A DNA stretch of 64,000 bases from Bacteroidota bacterium (GCA_016706255.1 JADJJZ010000003.1:1336501-1400500); one strand, 5' to 3'; counted from the first letter of the stretch, positions 27,940 through 36,546 are shown. The notes: generated by a model from the letters alone, not told the origin. A program made the numbers and translations.

Positions 27940-29243
27940 TTTTTAATTTTTAAATGCGTGAGAATATCATCATATAAACCTGATTCATTTGCAAACAACG
28001 CAAAATTTTTCGCCGTAGTAAACCATTCCTGGGTACTTGGCTTATGTTTTTTTCCGGCTAATATTAAATCATTAGTAGTTATTGGCTTTGGAATGCCATC
28101 TGTAAATGAGGCCTCTAATTTTTCTTCAATGGCAATATCTACCAACGCTTCAATATCAGCACCGGAATAATTTTCAAATTTTTTCGCTAAACCGGCGTAA
28201 TCGATTTTATCGACTGGTTTATCTTTCAGCTTTAATTTAAAAATAGCTTCACGAGCTGCTTCATCAGGAGGTGGGACAAATATAATTCGATCAAAGCGGC
28301 CCGGTCTTCTAAAAGCGGGATCCAGATGCCAAGGTGTGTTTGTAGCACCTAAAATCAAGATACCTTCATTACTTAAATCAATACCATCTAACTCCTGTAA
28401 AAACTGGTTAATTAAATGTCTGCCTGCCGATTGTTTCATATCGCTGCGACTGGCACCTAATGCATCTATTTCATCAAAAAATAAAACACAGGGTGTGTTT
28501 TGTCGGGCAACTTCAAATACCTGATGCAGATTTTTTTCGCTGCTGCCAATCCACATATCCAAAATATCGCTTAGTCCAACAGAAATAAATTTGGCATTAA
28601 CCTGACCTGCAGTGGCTCGGGCAATATACGTTTTGCCACATCCCGGTGGACCGTATAATAAAATGCCACCGCCCATTTTTTTACCGTAAGCTTTATATAA
28701 TTCAGGATGTAATAGAGGTTTAATTATTTTTAATTCGATTTCTTTTTTCACCTGATCCATTCCACCTACATCCTGAAAATTGATATTTGGTTTCTGAATA
28801 AAATTATTTTCAAATTCTTCCAGGTCAATATCTTCCCCAATAAAAGTTGTAGTCCGCAGTTCCTTATCCAACTCTTCATCTAGAAAACCCGGATTAAATT
28901 TCAACGCTTTTTGATATGCCTGAATAGCGGCTCCAATTGCCTTTTCCTTTACCAATGCCCTCGTATATAAAATATATACATCAAAACCTGCATTGCCACC
29001 TTCAATTATTTCTTCAAGAATTACATTACATTTGGAATAAGCTTCCTGTTTAAAATAAACTGTTGCTAAACCTGTTTTAGTTTTAAGGTCGGGCGAAAGT
29101 TTCATGAGTTCAAGATATTCGGTTTCAGCTTCCGCAATTCTGTTAGCCTGAATTAACATTTCGGCTAAATGATGTCGTAAGGGAATATTATCCGGCGAAA
29201 CTTTGAGTGCTTCCCGTAAACTATTAATTGTATTCTCATCCAT
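27936..29243 (-). CDS. TPR-AAA+ ATPase (single-ring, meiotic-clade-like)
   Basis: A 435-residue protein with TPRs in residues 1-130, a linker, and one AAA+ module. Walker A is GPPGCGKT (198-205), the pore-loop candidate is MWIGSSEKNLHQVFEVAR, Walker B is FFDEIDALG (255-263), and the arginine-finger region is FRRPGRFDRIIFVPPPD. The lid contains YSGADIEALVDIA. The C-terminal end, TQEWFTTAKNFALFANESGL, recalls Vps4/spastin-type ATPases. Probably a remodelling ATPase on a membrane partner, the TPR protein encoded next in the operon. The substrate is unknown. Confidence 0.88.
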   Translation of the reverse strand: MDENTINSLREALKVSPDNIPLRHHLAEMLIQANRIAEAETEYLELMKLSPDLKTKTGLATVYFKQEAYSKCNVILEEIIEGGNAGFDVYILYTRALVKEKAIGAAIQAYQKALKFNPGFLDEELDKELRTTTFIGEDIDLEEFENNFIQKPNINFQDVGGMDQVKKEIELKIIKPLLHPELYKAYGKKMGGGILLYGPPGCGKTYIARATAGQVNAKFISVGLSDILDMWIGSSEKNLHQVFEVARQNTPCVLFFDEIDALGASRSDMKQSAGRHLINQFLQELDGIDLSNEGILILGATNTPWHLDPAFRRPGRFDRIIFVPPPDEAAREAIFKLKLKDKPVDKIDYAGLAKKFENYSGADIEALVDIAIEEKLEASFTDGIPKPITTNDLILAGKKHKPSTQEWFTTAKNFALFANESGLYDDILTHLKIKK

Positions 29244-29386
29244 ACCTTATAAATTAATTTTCACTATGACCAATTAAATTGATCAAACGAAGTGTAAAAG
29301 TAGCAGATTTTGCCGACAAAGCCGAAGTACATAATTCCGCAAATCAGGTTTTGAAATGGCTTATACGGGTTGGAGCAGGTTAAATT

Positions 29387-30298
29387 TCACCTTTCGTCGG
29401 GCTTTTCTACTTTAACAGCAATATCGGTAGGTTCAACCGGATCGGCGTGCAGTGCAACGTATGCGCGGGTAAATTCGGCACCATAAAAAACAATGAGTGA
29501 TGAATATGAAACCCATAATAGTATTAATATCACAGAGCCACCTGAGCCATAGCCGTCTTCTGGTGTAGTTTTACTGAAATAAATTTCCAACACTGTTTTC
29601 CCGAGTTCAAATAATAGTGCAGTAACCAAAGCGCCAATCCAAACATGATTCCATTTTATTTTGGCATCCGGCAAATATTTAAACATGAGTGCAAATAAAA
29701 AGGCTAAAATAGCTGTTGAAGTTATAAAGGTTAATACTTGTAAAATGATTAGTGCAGATTCGGAGAAACGACCGGATATCCAATCACCAAAAGCAGTTAA
29801 TACTGCCGATATTACCAGTGAAACCATTAAAATAAATGCGAGCGATAAAATTAATCCGAACGAAAATAATCTGGCAACAACAATTTTTTTAATTCTCGAT
29901 TTAGTAGCGAGTGGTTTAACTTCCCAGATATTATTCAGCGACTTTTGGAATTCATTAAATACTCCCGTAGCACCAATAATTATCGTAATGCCACCTATTA
30001 TTTTTGCCCACAAAGATATTTTAACCTCTGATGTTTTGTGTATCATCGACTGCACTTGGTCAGCTGTCTCTGCACCTAAAGTTGTTGTAATTTCCCCCAT
30101 TAAATGTGAGCTAACTTCATCCTGTCCAAAAAAATAACCCGCAATGGAAATAAGTAACATCAATAATCCCGGAATTGAAAATATGGCATAATAAGCAATA
30201 ACGGCACTTTGACGAAACGGGTCTTTTTTACGCCAGGATAAAAATGCCTTTCCTGCTATTTTAAAAAAATTGCGTATTTTAAATTTAGTTTTTGTCAT
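29387..30298 (-). CDS. YihY/BrkB-family inner-membrane protein
   Basis: A 303-residue protein from the ATG at 30298 (MTKTKFKIRNFFKIAGKAFL); an upstream in-frame TTG is not preferred. Six helices with family landmarks: SAVIAYYAIFSIPGLLMLLI, GGITIIIGATGVFNEFQKSL, NNIWEVKP, and GSVILILLWVSYSSLIVFYG followed by AEFTRAYV. YihY proteins were once called RNase BN, which is incorrect; the function is unsettled. The start lies 14 bases inside the upstream DUF748-like gene, so the two genes are coupled. Confidence 0.92.
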   Translation of the reverse strand: MTKTKFKIRNFFKIAGKAFLSWRKKDPFRQSAVIAYYAIFSIPGLLMLLISIAGYFFGQDEVSSHLMGEITTTLGAETADQVQSMIHKTSEVKISLWAKIIGGITIIIGATGVFNEFQKSLNNIWEVKPLATKSRIKKIVVARLFSFGLILSLAFILMVSLVISAVLTAFGDWISGRFSESALIILQVLTFITSTAILAFLFALMFKYLPDAKIKWNHVWIGALVTALLFELGKTVLEIYFSKTTPEDGYGSGGSVILILLWVSYSSLIVFYGAEFTRAYVALHADPVEPTDIAVKVEKPDER

Positions 30299-31412
30299 TC
30301 TTTTTCTTTTTTTCAAACAATTTTTTTAACCCTTTTTTCTCATCTTTAACTTGTTCATCATCTACTGAAAGGATATTTATTTCATTGTCAATTCTTGGAA
30401 TTAAGGCCTGAATAAATGCATTTCGTATTACCTGCCAAATGGCCTCCAGCGTGCTAATTTCCGGACTTGAAAATTCTCCCTGCATTTCCACTTTAGTAGC
30501 TAAGCGATCTGTTTTTTGATTTTTGAAAATAACACCAACACCACCAATTAAATGCTCCCATAATTTTTGCACAAACGGGTCTTCCTTGTCTTCAGGTCCA
30601 ATTACATTTAAATCTTCAATTAATGGTTTAACATAACCTACAAATTTGCCTTCGCTTGCTGCAATTTCGGTATACATACCAAAGGTTCCGCCTGTTACAT
30701 CAAAATTGCCATAAGCTTTAAAGAAATCATTTAACTCCGGCAGATTTGTATTTTTTAATTCTGCATTTAAATCGAAGGTTGGGTCTTTAGCCAGCGCATT
30801 TAATTTCATATTAAAGGTTAAACTGCCTTCATATAATTTGGCATTGGCAGTAACTGTTGATGGTAATAATATGGTGTCATTAACTACGTTGGTTAAGTTT
30901 AATGCCAGCACATAAGTATCCGTTAAACTTAAATTTAATTCAGGTTTTGTATTATAGTCGATATAGTGAATACTACCGTTAAACACTTCAAATCGGTTCA
31001 CTTTTAAAGGCATGAGGGCTTTTAAGAGGTTGCGGAAATCGGTGGTATCCGCTTCTAGTCCACTTAATGTTGTTTTACTTTTTGTATAAAATAATTGTGG
31101 TGTTTCAAAAATTAATTCACCTACAAACGCACCTTTAAATAAAGCTGCCCATTCAACCGATAAGTCAATTTTTTCAGAAGAAAAGAAATCGGTTTGTTTT
31201 AAGGTGGTGGTATCTACTTTATTTAGATATATTTCTTTAATAACATAAGCACCACGCCAAAGCGATAAATCAATATCATCGATATGTCCATAATATCCAT
31301 CCATATGCGCAAGTGTTTTATTTGCATACTTTAATATGATATAAGGTAAAATCAGTCGTATAATAACTAATACTACAAGAATGGCAATCAGAATTTTATA
31401 TTTTTTTTTCAT
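30285..31412 (-). CDS. AsmA/DUF748-like protein with N-terminal membrane anchor
   Basis: The start at 31412 (MKKKYKILIAILVVLVIIRL) gives a clear N-terminal membrane helix; an in-frame start 114 bases upstream would put it behind an unlikely leader. The rest is beta-rich (DIDLSLWRGAYVIKEIYLNK, FEVFNGSIHYIDYNTKPELN, TVTANAKLYEGSLTFNMKLN), with the usual 'GS...Y.D' motif of DUF748/AsmA-like proteins. These span the periplasm and are thought to take part in envelope lipid traffic or assembly. The C-terminus is lysine-rich (LFEKKKKNDKN). 375 residues. Confidence 0.82.
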   Translation of the reverse strand: MKKKYKILIAILVVLVIIRLILPYIILKYANKTLAHMDGYYGHIDDIDLSLWRGAYVIKEIYLNKVDTTTLKQTDFFSSEKIDLSVEWAALFKGAFVGELIFETPQLFYTKSKTTLSGLEADTTDFRNLLKALMPLKVNRFEVFNGSIHYIDYNTKPELNLSLTDTYVLALNLTNVVNDTILLPSTVTANAKLYEGSLTFNMKLNALAKDPTFDLNAELKNTNLPELNDFFKAYGNFDVTGGTFGMYTEIAASEGKFVGYVKPLIEDLNVIGPEDKEDPFVQKLWEHLIGGVGVIFKNQKTDRLATKVEMQGEFSSPEISTLEAIWQVIRNAFIQALIPRIDNEINILSVDDEQVKDEKKGLKKLFEKKKKNDKN

Positions 31413-31539
31413 TTTAGTTATTATTTGTAATAAAATATTAAAGGGTGTATATGGGCTAATTACAAAGATGTAACGGGATGATAGTGTTGGTGTTATACAA
31501 CTTGGGGTATTGTTTACATGATTCACACTTTGGGGGAAG

Positions 31540-32165
31540 TAGGAACGCGGAACCCGGCAAGCGGGTCGCTGATTTCGGATGATTTAAACTGATTTTTTGT
31601 GGGATGTTTGTAAAAGGAACACAGATTGAACGGGTTTAACGGATAAGGGACGGATTTTTTATGAGGGAACCTGCCTACCGGCAGGCAGGCGCAGAACCCG
31701 GCAAGCGGGTCGCTGATTGTTTCAGATTTAAACTGATCTTTTTTGGGGATGGGTAAGGATACCCGCAAGCGGGACGCTGATTGTTTGTGGGATGGTTTGG
31801 CGGGGGGCGATTGTTTGTGGGTGTTTGAAAGGAACGCGGAACCCGGCAAGCGGGTCGCTGATTGTTTCAGATTTAAACTGATCTTTTTGAGGATGGGTAA
31901 GGATACCCGCAAGCGGGACGCTGATTTTTTGTGGGTTGTGTTTGAAAGGAACGCAGAACCCGGCAAGCGGGTCGCTGATTGTTTCAGATTTAAACTGATC
32001 TTTTTGAGGATGGGTAAGGATACCCGCAAGCGGGACGCTGATTTTTTGTGGGATGTGTTTGAAAGGAACGCAGAACCCGGCAAGCGGGTCGCTGATTGTT
32101 TCAGATTTTAAACTGATTTTTTTTGGGGATGGGTAGGGATACCCGCAAGCGGGGGCACTGATTTT
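31540..32165 (+). repeat. Palindromic repeat array B (117-bp double unit)
   Basis: Two related palindromes alternate: ACCCG-GCAAG-CGGGT (31552, 31696, 31841, 31958, 32075) and ACCCGC-AA-GCGGG (about 31761, 31905, 32022, 32141), each followed by '(A/T)CGCTGATT'. The spacings are 64 and 53 bases, 117 in all, which is again a multiple of 3 and opens false frames. One further palindrome, CCTGCC-TACC-GGCAGG, lies at 31670. The array bounds the 3' side of the tandem paralogue pair. Confidence 0.88.
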
Positions 32166-32177
32166 TTTTGGGGGATT

Positions 32178-33245
32178 TTAGGCGGTGCGTTCGTATTGGA
32201 GGATAGCAGTGTAATCGCCTTTTGGGTTGAGGGTGGAATTTTTTAGGATGGTGAAGTTTAGGGTGCGGTTGAGGGTTTCACCCAGGTTTAGTTGGGTGTC
32301 GCTGTTTAGGACGAAGGTATCGGTGGTAACGGGAGAAAAATCATCGATCATTGAAAAACTAAAAGCGGCTGTCCACATAAATAATACGCCGGAAATGAGT
32401 AATGCAAAACCTGCAATAACTAATGGTGTGATTACAATAGTGTCGATTAAAATACCACCTACCGTTATCATTGCTTCACCTATAACACCTAATAAGGCTA
32501 ATAACACATATTGGTCATCCTCATTTCGGAACCAATCTTTTTCCATTAAAAATAAAGTTGCGATAAATTGCTGTGGAAATGTTGCTGCAGCACGCAAATC
32601 AAATTCCTGCAATTGTAAATTAATTGTTTTGGAATCCTCTTTTTTAAATTTCCCTAAATCGCGGATAACTTCTGTTCTACGACCCAGTGCGTCGAATACA
32701 ATAGCATTAATTGTTATTTCATCTTTATGTACATCATTTGTTTTATTACAAGTTAAGGTTTGCAGACTTAGCTTTAATGTACGCGGTGGCAAAGCTGCAA
32801 CTTTTGGGTGTGGTGTATTTATTTTATTTACTGATTTTTGTCTAAAAACATGTTGCTCTGTATGTTTGATCAAATCTGCCTGTTCAGCAGCTGTCAATTT
32901 AAGCTGAGCAGGTGTTTGCAATGTTGTTAATTGCTCAAAAAAAGGTGTCTTACTTTTGAAATCAAGATTTGCCAGGTCGCCATACTTGTTTTTTCGTGCA
33001 GCTTCGCCGGCACTTAATATTGCATTTGATTTATCGAAAAAATGTTTTTGTTTTGATTTGGGTAGAATCGAATAGTAATTAAAAATTGCGCGCTCTACAC
33101 TTTTTGTATTAACCGGAAGGGGATAGTTAGCCGGCGAATTTATATGTGCTGCAACTTTGGCCATACTCAATTCTAACGTTTTTAGTAAACGTTCTTTTAC
33201 CATTTCTATTTTTGGCGTTGCAGTGCCATAGGCTATTGTATTCAT
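32178..33245 (-). CDS. Unrecognised paralogue family, member 1 (355 aa): helical domain, KDEI domain, hydrophobic hairpin
   Basis: No signal peptide. Residues 1-110 share MAKVAAH, YPLP, LPKSKQKHFFD and YGDLANLDFKS with the other two members. A beta-rich domain follows with RTLKLSLQTLTCNKTNDVHK then DEI and VFDALGRRTEVIRDLGKFKK. About residues 245-300 are a glycine-containing hydrophobic pair of segments (LLALLGVIGEAMITVGG and VIAGFALLISGVLFMW). The chain then returns to strands and ends GDYTAILQYERTA. I cannot name the family. A hydrophobic hairpin inside a beta domain recalls membrane-inserting proteins, but this is inference. It lies 25 bases after member 2 in one operon. Confidence 0.8.
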   Translation of the reverse strand: MNTIAYGTATPKIEMVKERLLKTLELSMAKVAAHINSPANYPLPVNTKSVERAIFNYYSILPKSKQKHFFDKSNAILSAGEAARKNKYGDLANLDFKSKTPFFEQLTTLQTPAQLKLTAAEQADLIKHTEQHVFRQKSVNKINTPHPKVAALPPRTLKLSLQTLTCNKTNDVHKDEITINAIVFDALGRRTEVIRDLGKFKKEDSKTINLQLQEFDLRAAATFPQQFIATLFLMEKDWFRNEDDQYVLLALLGVIGEAMITVGGILIDTIVITPLVIAGFALLISGVLFMWTAAFSFSMIDDFSPVTTDTFVLNSDTQLNLGETLNRTLNFTILKNSTLNPKGDYTAILQYERTA

Positions 33246-33270
33246 AATGTTTTTAATTTAAGAGTAAAAA

Positions 33271-34329
33271 TTAAGCTGTACGTTCCCAACGAATATTGGA
33301 TGCATATTTTCCGTCAACATTTAATGAGTAGGAATTGATTATTTCAAAGTCTAATGGCGTTGTTACACCTTCACCAATAGCAATACCCGGAGGAAATGAA
33401 AAAATGAATTGGTCACTTTCGGGCTTTGAAATATCATCGGTTAGTAAATATCCGAATCCACCAATTACGAGCGTTATTAAGCCTAAACCAATTATAATAC
33501 TTGCAATAATATCGGTAATCGGATTGTAAAACATAGCTGCCGCTAAGGTTATGCCAACTGCAAATAATGTGGTGCTGAGTGCAGTCATATAATATAAAAA
33601 TGCAGTGGCGGCATTATCATTCCGAAATAAATCGCTGTCAGTTATAAATAGTGTGGTAAAAAAACTTTGAGGGAATGTATTTGCCTCACGTAAATCAAAA
33701 TCGAATAATTTTATTTTATTGTTTTTGCTGTCATCTTTTTTAAACTTGCCTAAATTTTTTGTTACAATTGTGCTTGTTCGGTTTAATGCATCTACTACAA
33801 TTCCGGTAATACTAATTTCATCTTTACGAACATCACTGGTGTCGTTGCAGGTAATTGATTCGAGAAATAAACTCAAGGTTCGTGGTGCAACACCTTGGGG
33901 TTCTATGGCGATTGACTTTCGTCGTTTCAGGTGTGGATGATTTTCTGCTTTTGATAAAACTTCTTTTTCTTCAGCTTCATTTAATTTCATATTAGCCGGT
34001 AAAGGCAATTCCTTTATTTGTGCTGCTAACGATTTATTACTTTTAAAATCAAGTGTGGCTAAATCGCCAAATTGTGCTTTACGGTTTGTTTCATCGGCAT
34101 TTAAAATTTTATTGGCATTATCGAAAAAATGTTTTTGTTTCGATTTAGGTAATACGTTGTAATATTTATAAATAGCATGCTCTAAACTTTGTTGATCTGC
34201 GGGTAATGGATATGCTTGTGGTGCATTTACATGTGCTGCAACTTTTGCCATGGTTAATTCAACCATATTTTTAAGGCGGTTGGTGAGTAATTGCATTTTG
34301 TTGTTTGCGCGGCCGAATTCGTAGTTCAT
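33271..34329 (-). CDS. Unrecognised paralogue family, member 2 (352 aa)
   Basis: Clearly homologous to the next gene (32178) and to the broken gene at 51733. Shared landmarks are MAKVAAHVNAP, VLPKSKQKHFFDNANKIL, FGDLATLDFKSN, RTLSLFLESITCNDTSDVRK with DEI, VVDALNRTSTIVTKNLGKFK, FPQSFFTTLFITDSDLFR, the two hydrophobic segments (TALSTTLFAVGITLAAAMF; IIASIIIGLGLITLVIGGFG) and the end GKYASNIRWERTA. It is the first gene of the pair. A good promoter and a palindrome lie directly upstream. The divergence between members (roughly a third identical by eye) shows an old duplication. Confidence 0.8.
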   Translation of the reverse strand: MNYEFGRANNKMQLLTNRLKNMVELTMAKVAAHVNAPQAYPLPADQQSLEHAIYKYYNVLPKSKQKHFFDNANKILNADETNRKAQFGDLATLDFKSNKSLAAQIKELPLPANMKLNEAEEKEVLSKAENHPHLKRRKSIAIEPQGVAPRTLSLFLESITCNDTSDVRKDEISITGIVVDALNRTSTIVTKNLGKFKKDDSKNNKIKLFDFDLREANTFPQSFFTTLFITDSDLFRNDNAATAFLYYMTALSTTLFAVGITLAAAMFYNPITDIIASIIIGLGLITLVIGGFGYLLTDDISKPESDQFIFSFPPGIAIGEGVTTPLDFEIINSYSLNVDGKYASNIRWERTA

Positions 34330-34346
34330 AGTTGGTGGTTATGGGG

Positions 34347-34377
34347 CAAAAGTAGATTTTGGATTGAGAGGGGGCAA
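34347..34377 (-). promoter_or_regulatory. Promoter of the tandem paralogue operon (TTG-N20-TACTTTTG)
   Basis: On the minus strand TTG (plus positions 34375-34377), 20 bases, then TACTTTTG (34354-34347) fits the Bacteroidota promoter pattern. The start codon follows 17 bases downstream. The TTG abuts the palindrome at 34376-34395. Confidence 0.7.
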
Positions 34378-34395
34378 TCACATGGTGATGTGATT
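34376..34395. promoter_or_regulatory. Operator-like palindrome AATCACAT-N4-ATGTGATT
   Basis: Perfect 8-base arms with centre GGTG, touching the -33 TTG of the paralogue operon. The same 7-base arms occur 68 bases upstream of the third family member (52906-52923). Overlap with the promoter suggests repressor binding; this is inference. Confidence 0.65.
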
Positions 34396-34399
34396 TTGA

Positions 34400-34760
34400 A
34401 AAGGAACCTGCCTACCGGCAGGCAGGCGCGGAACCCGCGGAACCCGGCAAGCGGGTCGCTGATTTGGGATGATTTAAGCTGATTTTTTGGATGTGGATGC
34501 GCTGGCGGGACGCTGATTCTGGATGGTGTGTTTAAATGGAGGACGGGTTGAACGGATCGGGACGGAATTTTTGAATGGTGACGTGGAGGCAGTGGGTCGC
34601 TAAAGGGATGATTTAAGGATTTTGGACGGGTTTTTTGGGGAACGCTAGCTATCGGGACGGGAACGTAGCGGAGGCGGGCCGCTGATTTGGATGGATTTTT
34701 GGCTGATTTTTTTTGTTGGATGCGGATGATGGATGCCCGCTGGCGGGACGCTGATTTTTT
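34400..34760 (+). repeat. Degenerate copies of palindromic repeat family B
   Basis: Contains CCTGCC-TACC-GGCAGG (34407), ACCCG-GCAAG-CGGGT (34442) and two or more 'GCTGGCGGGACGCTGATT' units (about 34501 and 34735), with eroded spacers. It bounds the 5' side of the paralogue operon, as array B does the 3' side. No gene is seen. Confidence 0.75.
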
Positions 34761-34834
34761 TGGGATGGTGTGGATGGGGTAGGTGTTGATTATGATTTAG
34801 AGGGGAATATTTGATTTTATTCGAAAATGTGAGT

Positions 34835-34883
34835 AAATCCGGGATGTAGGGGCGAATTGAATCCGGCCCTACATCCCGGATTT
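34835..34883. repeat. Hairpin element E, copy 1
   Basis: Perfect 17-base arms AAATCCGGGATGTAGGG / CCCTACATCCCGGATTT around GCGAATTGAATCCGG. The inner core 'TGTAGGGGCGAATTG..ATCCG' is shared with copy 2 at 35819, but the outer arms are different. Confidence 0.75.
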
Positions 34884-35017
34884 ATGATTGGTATCGATAA
34901 TTGACCTGCAGCTGCTGATTTTTTGGTGGATGTGATTTTATTGGATTCAAGATCGGCCTTTTATGGGATTTGATACTTTAGATAAAACCACTAAAAAACG
35001 TATTTTTGCCGCCGATC

Positions 35018-35764
35018 ATGCTGTTAAACAAAAAGATAGTGGTGGTGCTGCCGGCTTATAATGCAGGAAAAACATTACCGCAAACGTATGCTGAAATTCC
35101 AATGGATATTGTGGATGAAGTTGTGCTTGTGGATGATGCCAGTAAGGATGATACCATTGAAGTGGCCACACGAATTGGTATTAAACACATTATTGCACAT
35201 GAACAAAATAAAGGCTACGGCGGTAACCAGAAGTCATGTTACAACAAAGCCCTTGCCCTTGGTGCTGATATTGTGGTGATGTTACACCCCGATTATCAGT
35301 ATACCCCGAAACTGATTACCAGTATGGCAAATATTATTGCTCAGGATTTATATCCCGTGGTGTTGGCTTCACGTATTCTCGGAAGAGGGGCATTGAAAGG
35401 CGGAATGCCATTTTATAAATACGTGTTTAACCGCTTTCTTACGCTATCACAAAATTTATTGTTGCGCCAAAAATTGAGTGAATACCATACCGGCTATCGC
35501 GCATTTTCGGCAGACGTTTTACGTGGTATTAATTTCGAAGCGAATTCCGACGATTTTGTGTTTGATAACCAAATGCTCGCTCAAATATTTTTTAACGATT
35601 TCGAAATTGCAGAAGTAACCTGCCCTACAAAATATTTCGACGAAGCTTCTTCCATTAATTTTAAACGCTCGGTAATTTACGGAATGGGTGTACTCAAAAC
35701 ATCTTTCCAATACCGCTTCCAAAAATGGGGAATGGCAAATTATGCCTACCTGAAAAGAAAATAA
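35018..35764 (+). CDS. Family 2 glycosyltransferase, dolichol-phosphate-mannose-synthase-like
   Basis: A 248-residue soluble GT-A enzyme from the ATG at 35018 (MLLNKKIVVVLPAYNAGKTL); an upstream TTG adds only four residues. Landmarks: VDEVVLVDDASKDDTIEVA, QNKGYGGNQKSCY, VVMLHPDYQYTPKLI (the D-x-D-like site), YHTGYRAFSADVL and DDFVFDNQMLAQI. It is like DPM1/DPG-synthase proteins, which transfer a sugar to a polyprenyl phosphate. No membrane helices are present. A TATTTTTG element lies just upstream. A large hairpin follows its stop. Confidence 0.9.
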   Translation: MLLNKKIVVVLPAYNAGKTLPQTYAEIPMDIVDEVVLVDDASKDDTIEVATRIGIKHIIAHEQNKGYGGNQKSCYNKALALGADIVVMLHPDYQYTPKLITSMANIIAQDLYPVVLASRILGRGALKGGMPFYKYVFNRFLTLSQNLLLRQKLSEYHTGYRAFSADVLRGINFEANSDDFVFDNQMLAQIFFNDFEIAEVTCPTKYFDEASSINFKRSVIYGMGVLKTSFQYRFQKWGMANYAYLKRK

Positions 35765-35818
35765 TTTATTTTCACTAAGCTCAAAATACCATTAAACTCA
35801 AATCATTCACTGAAGTGA

Positions 35819-35871
35819 GCAACGCTATAATGTAGGGGCGAATTGCATCCGCCCCTACATTATAGCGTTGC
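35819..35871. repeat. Hairpin element E, copy 2 (perfect 22-bp stem)
   Basis: Arms at 35819-35840 and 35850-35871 pair perfectly around a 9-base loop (AATTGCATC). The outer part, GCAACGCTATAA, is unrelated to the outer part of copy 1. It lies between the 3' ends of two convergent genes and so could end transcription both ways, although it has no T-tract. Confidence 0.8.
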
Positions 35872-35895
35872 GATTAGGTAAGCTAAATTCTAATA

Positions 35896-36546
35896 TTACT
35901 TCACAACCGGCTTAAACAAACTCCAGTTATGCCAGGTTTTATTTTTAAATAATGGTGAAGTTATGAGCAAATAATATAACAGGGTACCAAAAACAATTCC
36001 GCATAATGAGCCAATCCACACATCAATTAAAAAATGCTGGAATAAATACACGCGGGAAATAGCAACCAACAATGCCAAAGTGAAAAATAAAACGGTATAG
36101 TTTTTCTTCCCAACAAAAAAACTCAATAATAAAAACATGGTAAATGCCGCTGCCGCATGTCCGCTCGGGAAACTGTGATTCGAATAGAGGTCTAAACCCT
36201 GCACCCAGTTTAAGTCCTGGCCGGCTAATACACGTGAAGGTCGCGGCTCGTCGTAGAAATTTTTTAACAGGGAAACAAAAAATGCGGAGGTAAATGAAAC
36301 CAGACTCATGATGATGCCAAAACGCAATTTTACAAACAACAGCACAAAACAAATTATTGCAATTACAATACCATCGCCACCCCAGGTGATGTAACGAAAA
36401 AATACATCGAGGGCAGGTGTGTGGATATTATTTAATGCAAGTGATGCAGCAGTTTTTTCATTAAAGGCTAAATACAAGCCGCCTAAAACAAACCAAACCA
36501 ACCAACAGGCGTAAAATGTTTTATTTTGAAGTATAATTTGTTTCAT
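35896..36546 (-). CDS. PAP2-family membrane phosphatase
   Basis: A 216-residue protein with about six membrane helices and the three PAP2 phosphatase motifs: KNFYDEPRP (K-x6-R-P), SFPSGH, and SRVYLFQHFLIDV (S-R-x5-H-x3-D). Such enzymes dephosphorylate lipid phosphates or undecaprenyl pyrophosphate in the membrane; the exact substrate is not evident. It overlaps the upstream LptF/LptG-type gene by one base, so they are one transcript and the enzyme may serve envelope lipid metabolism. Confidence 0.92.
   Translation of the reverse strand: MKQIILQNKTFYACWLVWFVLGGLYLAFNEKTAASLALNNIHTPALDVFFRYITWGGDGIVIAIICFVLLFVKLRFGIIMSLVSFTSAFFVSLLKNFYDEPRPSRVLAGQDLNWVQGLDLYSNHSFPSGHAAAAFTMFLLLSFFVGKKNYTVLFFTLALLVAISRVYLFQHFLIDVWIGSLCGIVFGTLLYYLLITSPLFKNKTWHNWSLFKPVVK

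Noticed and set aside
31523..32111. Open frames of 122-186 codons on both strands.
   Set aside because: Translations of the 117-bp repeat unit of array B; highly repetitive, no domain.
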